In this document: piece after piece, positions 42,276-50,442 of the stretch
How the letters are laid out: every line of letters begins with the position of its first letter
Numbering within the stretch: position 1 is the stretch's first letter
NCBI GenBank assembly: GCA_944381205.1
Contig: CALWKG010000007.1
Location: 1 to 50,472 of the forward strand
Length of the DNA: 50,472 bases
DNA from: an uncultured Clostridia bacterium
GTDB lineage: Bacteria > Bacillota > Clostridia > Christensenellales > UBA1242
Direction: 5' to 3'
Program-made: the position numbers and the translations under genes
The notes under the pieces: generated by a model
Databases searched by the model: none
What the model was told of the DNA's origin: nothing
The model's input: the letters and a program-made list of their open reading frames with translations, nothing else

Positions 42276-43367
42276 ATGGACGAGAAGTTTAATTTAGAAA
42301 GCATAGATAAAACATTTACAAGATTTAAAGTAGGTGCGAAGGTAAACGCAAAGGTGGTAGAAAGTTTAAAGTCTGGATTGCTTGTTAATATAGGTGGTAA
42401 AAAAGATGGTTTAATCCCTTTTAGTGAAGAAGAAGATAAAGCGCTTAAAGATGTAAAAATTGGTGATGAATTTGAAACTATTATTGTCAGTACAAAAGAC
42501 GAAAGCGGTGCGATTATTTTGTCTAAGCAAAAGGCCGATAGTATAAGAGAAGGTAATGAACTTGTAAGTAATTTAAAAGTAAATGACGAGTGTGATTTGA
42601 TTATAACAGGATTTAAAAAATCTGGCTTAGAATCAAAGTTGGGGTCTTTTGAGGTCTTTATTCCTTATAGTCAAATATCTTATACTAAGGTAGATAATAA
42701 TTTGCAGAATTATGTTAATAAAAAATTTAAGGCTATTGTACTTGAAATAGATTTAATAAGGCAAAAGGTTATCGCTTCTATCAAAGCATACGAAGAACAC
42801 AAAAAATTAGATGATGAAACGGCATTTTTTAGTTCTACCTTTGAAAATAAAATTGTTACTGGGACTGTTGTTAGATTTGTGGATTTTGGAGCTTTTGTAA
42901 ATGTTGGTGGAGTAGATTGTCTGCTTCATAACAGCGAAGCGAGTTTTGACAAGACAAAAAAGGCCAGTGATGTTTTAGAAATTAACAAATCCTATGATTT
43001 TAAGGTGATAAAATGCGATAGGGAAAACAAAAAAGTTTCACTAAGTTACAAGGCTTTGCAGGTAAATCCACTTACTAAAAAGTTAGAACAACTAAAAATT
43101 GGCGATGTGGTAAATGGAGAAGTCATAAAAATTCTTCCTTTTGGCGCAATTATTAAATTTGGTGACGACATTGAAGGTTTATTGCACGTAAAGGAAGCAT
43201 CGCACTATTACGTAAAAAATATTTATGAAGTCGCAAAAGTTGGGCAAAAGTTAGACCTGCAAATAATAGCAGTTGATTTGGAAAATAATAAGGTTTCACT
43301 AAGTTTAAAAGCATTACAGGAAGAACCAGAAGTCTTAAAATTATCTAAACAAAATGAAGAAAAATAG
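42276..43367 (+). CDS. S1 RNA-binding domain protein (ribosomal protein S1-like)
   Basis: A 363-residue protein of four S1 repeats: FKVGAKVNAKVVESLKSGLL (about 16-75), LKVNDECDLIITGFKKSGLE (about 98-160), KIVTGTVVRFVDFGAFVNVG (about 190-257) and LKIGDVVNGEVIKILPFGAI (about 273-345). Repeats 3 and 4 are the best conserved, as in Firmicutes S1 homologues. It probably binds mRNA on the 30S subunit or general RNA. In many clostridia it is fused to or follows ispH; here it has its own promoter and no IspH part. Confidence 0.92.
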   Translation: MDEKFNLESIDKTFTRFKVGAKVNAKVVESLKSGLLVNIGGKKDGLIPFSEEEDKALKDVKIGDEFETIIVSTKDESGAIILSKQKADSIREGNELVSNLKVNDECDLIITGFKKSGLESKLGSFEVFIPYSQISYTKVDNNLQNYVNKKFKAIVLEIDLIRQKVIASIKAYEEHKKLDDETAFFSSTFENKIVTGTVVRFVDFGAFVNVGGVDCLLHNSEASFDKTKKASDVLEINKSYDFKVIKCDRENKKVSLSYKALQVNPLTKKLEQLKIGDVVNGEVIKILPFGAIIKFGDDIEGLLHVKEASHYYVKNIYEVAKVGQKLDLQIIAVDLENNKVSLSLKALQEEPEVLKLSKQNEEK

Positions 43368-43532
43368 TTTTAAGCAAATAAATAATATTTTATAACCCGA
43401 TTTTAACTAAAATTTTTGTCATCAAAATTAATTACAAAGATTATCAATTACAAAAGATATACTTTGTTGTTTTTAAATTCTGTATTGTTCTAATAAGGTA
43501 GGTGACAGTTAGTTTATAAATAATTGTTATAT

Positions 43533-43576
43533 AAAAAAACACTATACAAGGTTTTTTAACCAAATATAGTGTTTTG
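43533..43576 (-). terminator. Terminator of tRNA-Thr
   Basis: AACACTATA pairs with TATAGTGTT, with a smaller AAGGTT/AACC helix in the loop, and on the minus strand it leads into a T tract. Confidence 0.75.
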
Positions 43577-43579
43577 TTT

Positions 43580-43655
43580 TGGAGCTACCGGGCGGGCTCG
43601 AACCGCCGACCTATTGATTACGAATCAATTGCTCTACCAACTGAGCCACGGTAGC
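43580..43655 (-). tRNA. tRNA-Thr (anticodon CGT)
   Basis: On the minus strand acceptor GCTACCG pairs with CGGTAGC, discriminator T, encoded CCA. Anticodon arm ATTGA-TTCGTAA-TCAAT has CGT at 34-36; D arm GCTCAGTTGGTAGAGC and T arm GGCGGTTCGAGCCCGCC are intact. It reads ACG. Confidence 0.95.
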
Positions 43656-43733
43656 AACAAAAGAATTTTATCAAAAAAAATAATTTTTGTAAATGTTTTT
43701 TTGTATAAACTTTTATAACTTAAATGTTTTTTA

Positions 43734-43761
43734 TTGACAAAGGAAAAAATCAGTGTATAAT
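43734..43761 (+). promoter_or_regulatory. rpmB promoter
   Basis: Perfect TTGACA (43734-43739) and perfect TATAAT (43756-43761), 16 bp apart: the strongest match in the window, fitting a ribosomal protein gene. Confidence 0.85.
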
Positions 43762-43792
43762 ATAGTAGTAAAAATTTTAAGGAGAAAGAAAA

Positions 43793-43990
43793 ATGGCAAA
43801 ATGTGAGATTTGTGGCAAGGACCAGATGAGAGCAAGCAATTTAAGTTATAGAAGTTCTCAATTAACCAGAAGAACTTTAACACATAAAAAGGCTAATATT
43901 CAAAGGGTTACTATTGTAGAAAATGGTACTCCTTCTAAGAAATATGTTTGCACAAAATGCTTAAAGAGAAAGGATATCGTTAGGGGATAG
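43793..43990 (+). CDS. rpmB: 50S ribosomal protein L28 (zinc-binding form)
   Basis: A 65-residue L28 with the start MAKCEICGKD and the end YVCTKCLKRKDI, giving two CxxC pairs that bind zinc (the C+ paralogue type). The middle segment RRTLTHKKANIQRVTIVENG is typical. GGAGAAAG precedes the ATG. It stands alone between its promoter and terminator. Confidence 0.96.
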   Translation: MAKCEICGKDQMRASNLSYRSSQLTRRTLTHKKANIQRVTIVENGTPSKKYVCTKCLKRKDIVRG

Positions 43991-44032
43991 TTTTCTTATT
44001 TTTTGTGTTGTAATTATTGATTTTAGTTAATT

Positions 44033-44062
44033 GATAGTGAATTTTTTTCACTATCTTTTTTT
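44033..44062 (+). terminator. Terminator after rpmB
   Basis: GATAGTGA pairs with TCACTATC across a 7-nt loop, followed by seven T. The remaining 200 bases up to tmk hold only its promoter. Confidence 0.85.
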
Positions 44063-44228
44063 GTGCAGTTTGGATTTAAGTCGTTTTTTCTAAAATTAAT
44101 TAGTTAAGACAATGTAAAATTTGCTAAAAATTTTTAAAAGCAAACACAAATTTTTTATCACGTAAATCAAGTATATTTTAGAGTAATAATATTCAATAAA
44201 ACACGCGATGATTATTAATTTGTTATTG

Positions 44229-44257
44229 TAGACAAAATTTAAAATTAGATTTATAAT
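44229..44257 (+). promoter_or_regulatory. tmk promoter
   Basis: TAGACA (44229-44234) and TATAAT (44252-44257) are 17 bp apart. Confidence 0.7.
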
Positions 44258-44283
44258 TAGTAAAATTTAAGGAGTTTTTAGCA

Positions 44284-44961
44284 ATGCAGAAAGGGTGTAT
44301 TATTTTAATTGAAGGTACTGATTGTTCTGGAAAACAGACTCAGGCGACAAGGTTGGTTCAAACTTTAAATGAAAATAATATTAAATCCGTTATGTTTAGT
44401 TTTCCTATGTATGACACTGCTACGGGTAAAATTGTTGGTGGAGCATATCTCGGTAAAACTAGTATCTCGCAAGGCTATTTTGTCGAAGGGGCTGATAACG
44501 TTGACCCAAAAGTTGCATCACTATATTTTGCAGCAGATAGAAAGTATAATATAGATAAAATTATATCAAAATTAAATCAAGGATACATTGTTGTGTTAGA
44601 CAGGTATGTTGAGAGTAATATGGCTCACCAATGTGGAAAAATAAAAAATGAGCAGGAAAAGTTAGATATGATTAATTGGATAGATAATTTAGAATACGGA
44701 TTACTGAATTTTCCTCGTCCAGACAAAACAATTTTTTTGCATATGCCGTATGAATATACTACTCAACTAAAACAAAATAGAACTGACGATGGCGACCAGC
44801 ACGAAAACAATAAAAGTCATTTAAAAAATGCAGAAAAAACCTATTTATTGCTTGCTCAAAAATATAATTTTGATATAATTTCTTGCGTAAAAAATGGTAA
44901 AATAAGAAGCATAGATGATATAGCAAGAGAAGTATATAATTTGGTTAAAAATTTTTTATAA
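44284..44961 (+). CDS. tmk: Thymidylate kinase
   Basis: A 225-residue P-loop kinase making dTDP from dTMP. The P-loop is LIEGTDCSGKQTQATRLV, the DR(Y/F) motif is VLDRYVESNMAHQ, and the lid is near RTDDGDQHENNKSHL. The segment FSFPMYDTATGKIVGGAYLG is a variant found in one clostridial group of thymidylate kinases. AAGGAG precedes the ATG. The SDR gene follows after 19 nt. Confidence 0.92.
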   Translation: MQKGCIILIEGTDCSGKQTQATRLVQTLNENNIKSVMFSFPMYDTATGKIVGGAYLGKTSISQGYFVEGADNVDPKVASLYFAADRKYNIDKIISKLNQGYIVVLDRYVESNMAHQCGKIKNEQEKLDMINWIDNLEYGLLNFPRPDKTIFLHMPYEYTTQLKQNRTDDGDQHENNKSHLKNAEKTYLLLAQKYNFDIISCVKNGKIRSIDDIAREVYNLVKNFL

Positions 44962-44980
44962 TAAAAAGGAAGTAAAACAA

Positions 44981-45718
44981 ATGCAAATAAATGCACTAAT
45001 CACAGGGGCTAGTAGGGGAATAGGCAGGCAAATTGCAATAGAATTTGCAAAACTGGGTTATAATCTAATATTAAATTACAACCAATCAAAAATCTTGGCA
45101 GAAGAATTAAGTGAATATATAAAAAATAACTTTAATGTTCAAGTTTACATCTTTAAGGCTGATATGTCTAAAAAAGAAGATATTGACCAATTAGTCGAAT
45201 TTTCTTATTCTAAATTTGAGAAAATTGATGTTTTAATTAATAATTCCGGTATTTGCTACGATAAAGAATTTTGCGACCGACAGGTCGAAGATTTTATAAA
45301 GACATTCTCAGTTAATCTTTTTGGACCTTTTTATTTGTCTAAAATTGTTGGGGAGAAGATGTTTAATAATAGGTTTGGTAAAATTGTAAACATTTCTTCA
45401 AACAATTCTATTAATGGGCAATATCCTACTACAATAGATTATGACGCATCAAAAAGTGCGCTCAACTCACTAACAAAAAATCTTGCAATACAATTTGCTC
45501 CTTTTGTAAATGTTAATGCTATTGCTCCGGGGTGGATTGATACGGATATGAATAAAAATGTATTAACAGATGAAATAAAACAGCTCGAAGCACAACGCAT
45601 ACTAAAAAGGAGAATAGGAACCACATTAGATATTGCTAATTTAGTTTGCTTTTTGGTATCTGAAAAGTCAGATTATATAGATGGTCAAATAATTGTGATA
45701 GATGGTGGAATGTTTTAA
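44981..45718 (+). CDS. Short-chain dehydrogenase/reductase (FabG-like)
   Basis: A 245-residue classical SDR: cofactor motif TGASRGIGRQIA, NNSGI, active-site serine in NISSNNSINGQ, YDASKSALN with the catalytic Tyr-x3-Lys, and the C-terminal GQIIVIDGGMF. It resembles 3-oxoacyl-ACP reductase, but no fatty acid genes are nearby, so another oxidoreduction is possible. AAAAGGAAG precedes the ATG; it is likely cotranscribed with tmk. Confidence 0.88.
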   Translation: MQINALITGASRGIGRQIAIEFAKLGYNLILNYNQSKILAEELSEYIKNNFNVQVYIFKADMSKKEDIDQLVEFSYSKFEKIDVLINNSGICYDKEFCDRQVEDFIKTFSVNLFGPFYLSKIVGEKMFNNRFGKIVNISSNNSINGQYPTTIDYDASKSALNSLTKNLAIQFAPFVNVNAIAPGWIDTDMNKNVLTDEIKQLEAQRILKRRIGTTLDIANLVCFLVSEKSDYIDGQIIVIDGGMF

Positions 45719-45908
45719 AAAAACAAAATTTTAAAACTAACAATAAAGGGGCAGATATTTTAATTGCTTTTGTTTATTTAAAAACATATTTTTGAGCAAT
45801 AAAAATAATATGAATTTATAACAGAGTAGAAATATATAAAATATATGTTTTCATATAAAGAGTTGTTTAAACAATTTTTAATATTTTTAAAAAAATTCAT
45901 AAAAATTA

Positions 45909-45937
45909 TTGCTTTAACGAAAATATTGTGGTAATAT
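45909..45937 (+). promoter_or_regulatory. Promoter of tRNA-Leu
   Basis: TTGCTT (45909-45914) and TAATAT (45932-45937) are 17 bp apart, with a TGG before the -10. Confidence 0.6.
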
Positions 45938-45956
45938 ACATACGTAATTGCTTTAA

Positions 45957-46042
45957 GCCGAAGTGGCGGAATGGTAGACGCACAAGACTCAAAATCTTGC
46001 GTAGGCAACTACATGAGGGTTCGAGTCCCTCCTTCGGTACCA
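45957..46042 (+). tRNA. tRNA-Leu (anticodon CAA)
   Basis: Acceptor GCCGAAG pairs with CTTCGGT (terminal G-T), then A and encoded CCA. Anticodon arm CAAGA-CTCAAAA-TCTTG has CAA at 34-36. The long variable arm typical of tRNA-Leu is present, and the T arm is GAGGGTTCGAGTCCCTC. It reads TTG codons and carries A37, so it is a likely MiaA/MiaB substrate. Confidence 0.95.
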
Positions 46043-46088
46043 AACAATTATGGAGTTTCTAAAAATATAAATTTATGGTATATAGGAT

Positions 46089-46126
46089 AAAAAAGGCTAC
46101 CAAGAATTAATTTTGGTAGTCTTTTT
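46089..46126 (+). terminator. Terminator after tRNA-Leu
   Basis: GGCTACCAA pairs with TTGGTAGTC (one G-T pair), followed by five T, about 50 nt after the tRNA. Confidence 0.75.
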
Positions 46127-46245
46127 AGTGTATGTTGTTTCATTAAGTTGTTATTTTTTGTCAATTTTGGACAGTTAAATTATCGTTAATTTTAAAATTG
46201 TTTTCATATTAGTTCAAATATTCAATTTTTTTTATATAAATAAGA

Positions 46246-48381
46246 TTATGCACTTATTTTTGCGCGTACATTTTTAGGATTTTGTATTAAATTTGTTTGT
46301 TGTACATATTTATTTTTTGTGTCGTTATTATTCATTTTATTGTTATTTTTGTAATTTTGTGTATTTTTATGGTTATTATTTAAAGAGTTATCGCGTTTAT
46401 TATTTAAAGTATTGTTATTGCTTTTATGATTTGAAGTATTATTTTTAGAATTAATATCTTGGTTTTGGATAGTATTATTAGTTAAAATTTTATCTTCATT
46501 ATCATTTTCACTTACGTCAAATTGATTATTTGTTTTAGGGTTTAGATTTTTTGTTTGAAGAGTTTCTTTTGAGATATTGCTGTTTGTTTGAGTATTATTT
46601 TTATTAATCAAATAATTATCATCTATAATTTCATTTTTATTACTTGTATATATAACAGGGGAAGTCTTATTTGATGTATATCTATTACGAGAATTATTTA
46701 TACTTGAAAAATAACGATTGTTTTTTAAATAACGATTATTTTGCAACCTTTTTTGAGTATTAGAATGAGTGTTAGAATTTGCCGGGTTTACATTATTACT
46801 TTGAGAATTATTATTTGTTTTATTATTTGGAATAACTCTTTTTACATCGCTATTAGTTTCATTATTATTTGAATTTTGATTTGTTTGGTTGTAATTTACA
46901 GGGTTGTTGGCCTTGTTGTAAGGAACAACGGAGTTGTTTTGAACGTTATCAATATTATTTGTCTGATTATTTACTATGTTATTGTTTCTAGAAATTATAT
47001 CTTTTTGAGTATTTTTTGAAATATTATTGTCCTTTAAAGTAGAATTATTTTGATTGTTAATTATTGTGTTGTTATTTTTTATACTATTGTTTGAAATGAT
47101 ATTAGAATTTTCGTCATTTTTTGTGGTGTCTGATATATTTCGACTTGGAGTGTTGATTTTTTTTGTTAAATTTGTGGTTGCATTTTGATTTTCTACACCT
47201 AGAAGATTTGAAACAAATTTTATCAGTTGTTCTACTGATTTATTTGCGTTATTACAAATAGTATTATTGCAGTCTAGACAACTATATATTTGTAAATATT
47301 CGGCATTTAGACTAGACGAATTATTGTTTAGATTTGTCTTTTTATAATTAATGTCGTTGGCTATTTTGGAGCAGGTTTTACAAGATTTTAGGTTATTAAT
47401 GGATTGGTTTACTACTTCTAAATAACTATTTAAAGTTTTTATATCGTTATCTGAAAGTGTTTTTTTGCTATTAACCAAATCTTTTAAAAGATTTTTTGCA
47501 ATGCCACAATTTTCCTTTAAAAGTTGTTTGTTTGTTTTATAACTTTCACCAATGGTTCTACATTCTTGGGAAATTTGATGCAAATCATAATAGTCATTAT
47601 TTGCTATATTTTGATTAGAAACAGTTGAAATTTGCTCGTTTTTTTGAACTGAATTTAGTTTATTATTTATTGTTTTATTTAGTCTGTTTCTAGTTGGGAC
47701 GTTACTGCTTAACGCATCACGATTTGTTTGAAGGTCAAAATATTCGCGACTTGTAGAAGGCTTATATATGGATTTGTTGTTTTGAGTAAGATTTGTGTTT
47801 TGTTGAGTGGCATTAGATTGATAGTTATTTTGGGTGCTGTTAGTTTGGGTAAAATTTGCGTTGTTACGATTGTTTTTTATTAAGGTTTGAGAATTGTAAT
47901 TTTGTTGAGAGGTATTATATTGATAATTATCTTGTTGAATATTATCGGAATATCCGTTTTGGCTAGTAGCCGTGTAGTTTTGATTGTCATTAGTTAGGTT
48001 TTGAGATTTATAGTTCTGCTGATTAGTATTAGTTTGACTATATTGCTGTGTATTATCATATTTGTATTGGTTAAAGTTTATGTCTTTTTGATTGCTGTTT
48101 GTTAGATTTTTGATGTTATAGTCTTGTTGAGTGATATCGGCTTGATAGTAGTTTAAATATTTGTCATTGTCATATTTAATTGTAAAGTCACCTAAAACAG
48201 AGTCTAAATTAAACTTTTCACTATCTACATCTTCTAATTTATCCACTTGTTTTACCATTTTATCTAAACTATTAGATAGTTTTTGGCTTGCTAATTTTAC
48301 TTGTGCGTTATTATTACTGGCACACCCTCCAATAAGAATTACCACAAAAATAATTGATAGTAGTGCTAAAAATTTTTTCAT
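46246..48381 (-). CDS. Large Asn/Gln-rich repeat lipoprotein, function unknown
   Basis: A 711-residue protein with a lipoprotein signal (ILIGGC, lipidated Cys at 20). A short helical segment (24-55) precedes a region with three imperfect repeats of about 37 residues (cores at 84-98 TQQDYNIKNLTNSNQ, 120-134, 158-172). A folded-looking core (about 264-396) is helical and has seven cysteines, including KSCKTCSK and CLDCNNTIC. From about 400 to the end it is extremely rich in Asn with Thr, Ser and Lys. GGGGG precedes the ATG. It diverges from spoVAC across 128 nt, so a role in sporulation or the spore surface is possible but only by proximity. I recognise no family. Confidence 0.85.
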   Translation of the reverse strand: MKKFLALLSIIFVVILIGGCASNNNAQVKLASQKLSNSLDKMVKQVDKLEDVDSEKFNLDSVLGDFTIKYDNDKYLNYYQADITQQDYNIKNLTNSNQKDINFNQYKYDNTQQYSQTNTNQQNYKSQNLTNDNQNYTATSQNGYSDNIQQDNYQYNTSQQNYNSQTLIKNNRNNANFTQTNSTQNNYQSNATQQNTNLTQNNKSIYKPSTSREYFDLQTNRDALSSNVPTRNRLNKTINNKLNSVQKNEQISTVSNQNIANNDYYDLHQISQECRTIGESYKTNKQLLKENCGIAKNLLKDLVNSKKTLSDNDIKTLNSYLEVVNQSINNLKSCKTCSKIANDINYKKTNLNNNSSSLNAEYLQIYSCLDCNNTICNNANKSVEQLIKFVSNLLGVENQNATTNLTKKINTPSRNISDTTKNDENSNIISNNSIKNNNTIINNQNNSTLKDNNISKNTQKDIISRNNNIVNNQTNNIDNVQNNSVVPYNKANNPVNYNQTNQNSNNNETNSDVKRVIPNNKTNNNSQSNNVNPANSNTHSNTQKRLQNNRYLKNNRYFSSINNSRNRYTSNKTSPVIYTSNKNEIIDDNYLINKNNTQTNSNISKETLQTKNLNPKTNNQFDVSENDNEDKILTNNTIQNQDINSKNNTSNHKSNNNTLNNKRDNSLNNNHKNTQNYKNNNKMNNNDTKNKYVQQTNLIQNPKNVRAKISA

Positions 48382-48402
48382 TTTATCCCCCTAAAAATAG
48401 TT

Positions 48403-48432
48403 TTTATAAAATTAGTGTGTATGATTTTTCAA
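48403..48432 (-). promoter_or_regulatory. Promoter of the Asn-rich lipoprotein gene
   Basis: On the minus strand TTGAAA (48427-48432) and TATAAA (48403-48408) are 18 bp apart, a sigma-A type rather than a sporulation-sigma arrangement. Confidence 0.5.
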
Positions 48433-48509
48433 GAAATATTTATATTTACTCAAATTTTTGTATTAAAAAACTAAAATGGGTAAATATTTTCCTTAGGAGT
48501 TTTAACTTT

Positions 48510-48965
48510 ATGGATAAAAATAAAATAAACATTGCTTATAACAAATTTGTAGAAAATAGGTTGCCAAAAACAAAATTTTTCCCTTCACTGCTGTGGGCTT
48601 TTTTAGTAGGTGGGCTAATTTGTTGTATAGGGCAAGGGATTTTTGATGGTTTAATGGCGATATTTCCCAAACTATCCAAAGATAACGCACAGGCATACAC
48701 TTTAATAATACTTATATTTCTTGCGTCATTTTTAACGGGCTTAGGAGTCTATGACCGTATAGGTGCCTTTGCAGGGGCGGGGTCAATTGTGCCAATAACG
48801 GGATTTTCTAATTCCATAGCAAGTCCTGCGGTAGAGTTTAAAAATGAAGGTCTTATTTTTGGACTATGTGTAAAAATGTTTAGTGTAGCAGGCCCAGTTA
48901 TTGTAACGGGGATTGTGTCTAGTATGCTAGTAGGTTTAATTTATTATATTGTGGGGTTATTATGA
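48510..48965 (+). CDS. spoVAC: Stage V sporulation protein AC
   Basis: A 151-residue membrane protein, the size of SpoVAC, with FPSLLWAFLVGGLICCIGQG, the acidic turn, LASFLTGLGVYDRIGAFAGA and VPITGFSNSIASPAVEFKNE. SpoVAC is part of the channel that moves calcium dipicolinate in sporulation and germination. The frame is open further upstream, but the ATG at 48510 has TTAGGAG before it. Its TGA stop overlaps the spoVAD start (ATGA). Confidence 0.95.
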   Translation: MDKNKINIAYNKFVENRLPKTKFFPSLLWAFLVGGLICCIGQGIFDGLMAIFPKLSKDNAQAYTLIILIFLASFLTGLGVYDRIGAFAGAGSIVPITGFSNSIASPAVEFKNEGLIFGLCVKMFSVAGPVIVTGIVSSMLVGLIYYIVGLL

Positions 48966-49972
48966 TAAAAAGAGTAGGAGAAAGTACTATAAAGTTTACT
49001 CTTCCGCCAAAGTTTGTTAGCGGATATGCTATTGTGGGTCCCAAGGAAGGTCAAAGCCCGCTTGCGGGATATTTTGATTACATTTTAAAGAATGATTCCT
49101 TTAACGAAAAAACTTACGAAAAAGCGGAACGAAAGATGTTAGAGCAGGCAATAGGCGGGGCGATAGATAAGGCAAATTTATTGTCTACCGATATAGACAT
49201 TCTGCTTAGCGGAGATTTGTTAAATCAAATTATTTCTGCATCGTTTTCTGCTAGGCAACTGCAAACTGCGTTTATCGGAGTTTTTGGGGCCTGCTCTACT
49301 ATGACTGAAAGTCTTGCCGTAGGAGCCTGTTTAATTGACGGCGGATATGCTAGTAACGTGGCTTGTGCGACTTCTAGTCATTTTAGTACTGCTGAAAGAC
49401 AATTTAGGTTCCCGCTTGAACTTGGTTGTCAAAGACCGCCCACAGCGCAGTGGACAGTAACGGGGGCAGGGTGTTCTATTTTGTCTAGGGAAGGCAATGG
49501 GCACAATATAACCCACGTTACATTTGGAAAGGTGGTTGACTATGGCATAAAGGATATGAACAATATGGGTGCGGCTATGGCACCCGCTGCGTGCGACACT
49601 CTAAAAAGATTGTTTAAAGATACAAAAACCACCCCTGATGATTACGATTTAATTGTAACTGGCGATTTAGGTAAACTGGGCTCGGAACTTTTGGTTGATT
49701 TGCTTGAAAATTGCGGTTACAAACTTGGGGCTAATTACTGCGACTGCGGACAAATGATTTTTAGTAATTCGCAAAAGAGTTTTATGGGCGGTAGCGGTTG
49801 CGGGTGTAGTGCTAGTGTTATTAACTCATACGTATTAAGCAAACTCGATGCAGGCGACTATAAAAAGGTTATTTTAATGTCAACCGGCGCTCTTGTAAGT
49901 ACAACATCTACCCAGCAGGGAGAGTCTATCCCCGGCATAGCACACGCAGTTATTGTAGAAAAGGGCATTTAA
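48962..49972 (+). CDS. spoVAD: Stage V sporulation protein AD
   Basis: A 336-residue thiolase-fold protein that binds dipicolinic acid. Typical segments are KFVSGYAIVGPKEGQSPL, FGACSTMTESLAVGACLIDG, TSSHFSTAERQFRFPLELG, and GSGCGCSASVINSYVLSKL. Full length for the family. It overlaps spoVAC by 4 nt and is followed by spoVAE after 8 nt. Confidence 0.96.
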   Translation: MIKRVGESTIKFTLPPKFVSGYAIVGPKEGQSPLAGYFDYILKNDSFNEKTYEKAERKMLEQAIGGAIDKANLLSTDIDILLSGDLLNQIISASFSARQLQTAFIGVFGACSTMTESLAVGACLIDGGYASNVACATSSHFSTAERQFRFPLELGCQRPPTAQWTVTGAGCSILSREGNGHNITHVTFGKVVDYGIKDMNNMGAAMAPAACDTLKRLFKDTKTTPDDYDLIVTGDLGKLGSELLVDLLENCGYKLGANYCDCGQMIFSNSQKSFMGGSGCGCSASVINSYVLSKLDAGDYKKVILMSTGALVSTTSTQQGESIPGIAHAVIVEKGI

Positions 49973-49980
49973 AAGGAGAA

Positions 49981-50361
49981 ATGAAAAAAATGAATATGTT
50001 TTTGCAATATTTAATTGTTTTTACTGTGGGCGGAACGATTTGTCTACTTGCACAAATTTTAATTATTAGAACGCGTATGACATCGGCAAGAATTTTGGTA
50101 CTTTTTGAGTTAATAGGTGTGTTTTTGCAGGCAGTAATGCTTTTTGAACCAATTAAAGAGTTTGCTAAATCGGGTATAACTGTGCCAATTATTGGGTTTG
50201 GGGCTTCACTTGCTAGGGGTGCAATGGAAGCAGTTAAGCAAGACGGTATTTTGGGAATTTTTACAGGCGGGCTAACTGCTACTGCGGCGGGAATTGCTGC
50301 TGCGGTTGGTTTTGGATATATCTTTGCACTGATTTTTAGGGCAAGGAGCAAAAAATCGTAA
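49981..50361 (+). CDS. spoVAE: Stage V sporulation protein AE
   Basis: A 126-residue membrane protein with QYLIVFTVGGTICLLAQILI, ILVLFELIGVFLQAV, FAKSGITVPIIGFGASLARG and GGLTATAAGIAAAVGFGYI, matching SpoVAEb. GGAG lies only 2 nt before the ATG at 49981; the ATG at 49990 (MNMFLQYL), with 11 nt spacing, may be the real start. It closes the operon; no spoVAF follows before the terminator. Confidence 0.93.
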   Translation: MKKMNMFLQYLIVFTVGGTICLLAQILIIRTRMTSARILVLFELIGVFLQAVMLFEPIKEFAKSGITVPIIGFGASLARGAMEAVKQDGILGIFTGGLTATAAGIAAAVGFGYIFALIFRARSKKS

Positions 50362-50402
50362 TTTTTATGTTAATGATAAACCTTTAACTCATAATATTTA
50401 TA

Positions 50403-50442
50403 AAACACAGTATTTGTAATGTACAAATATTGTGTTTTTTTT
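50403..50442 (+). terminator. Terminator of the spoVA operon
   Basis: AAACACAGTATTTGTA pairs with TACAAATATTGTGTTT (one G-T pair) across a 3-nt loop, followed by a T tract. Confidence 0.9.

Noticed and set aside
46246-47200. A tandem DNA repeat or CRISPR-like array, suggested by recurring ATTATT motifs
   Set aside because: The motifs are irregular in spacing and are simply AAT/AAC codons of the Asn-rich protein read from the other strand.
48161-48394. Open frame on the + strand within the Asn-rich lipoprotein gene
   Set aside because: It is the complement of a Cys/Lys/Asn-coding stretch, has no ribosome-binding site and overlaps the lipoprotein signal peptide region.
48410-48500. Sigma-G promoter of the spoVA operon
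   Set aside because: GTATGA at 48419-48424 resembles a -35, but no convincing CATnnTA-type -10 follows at the right distance.
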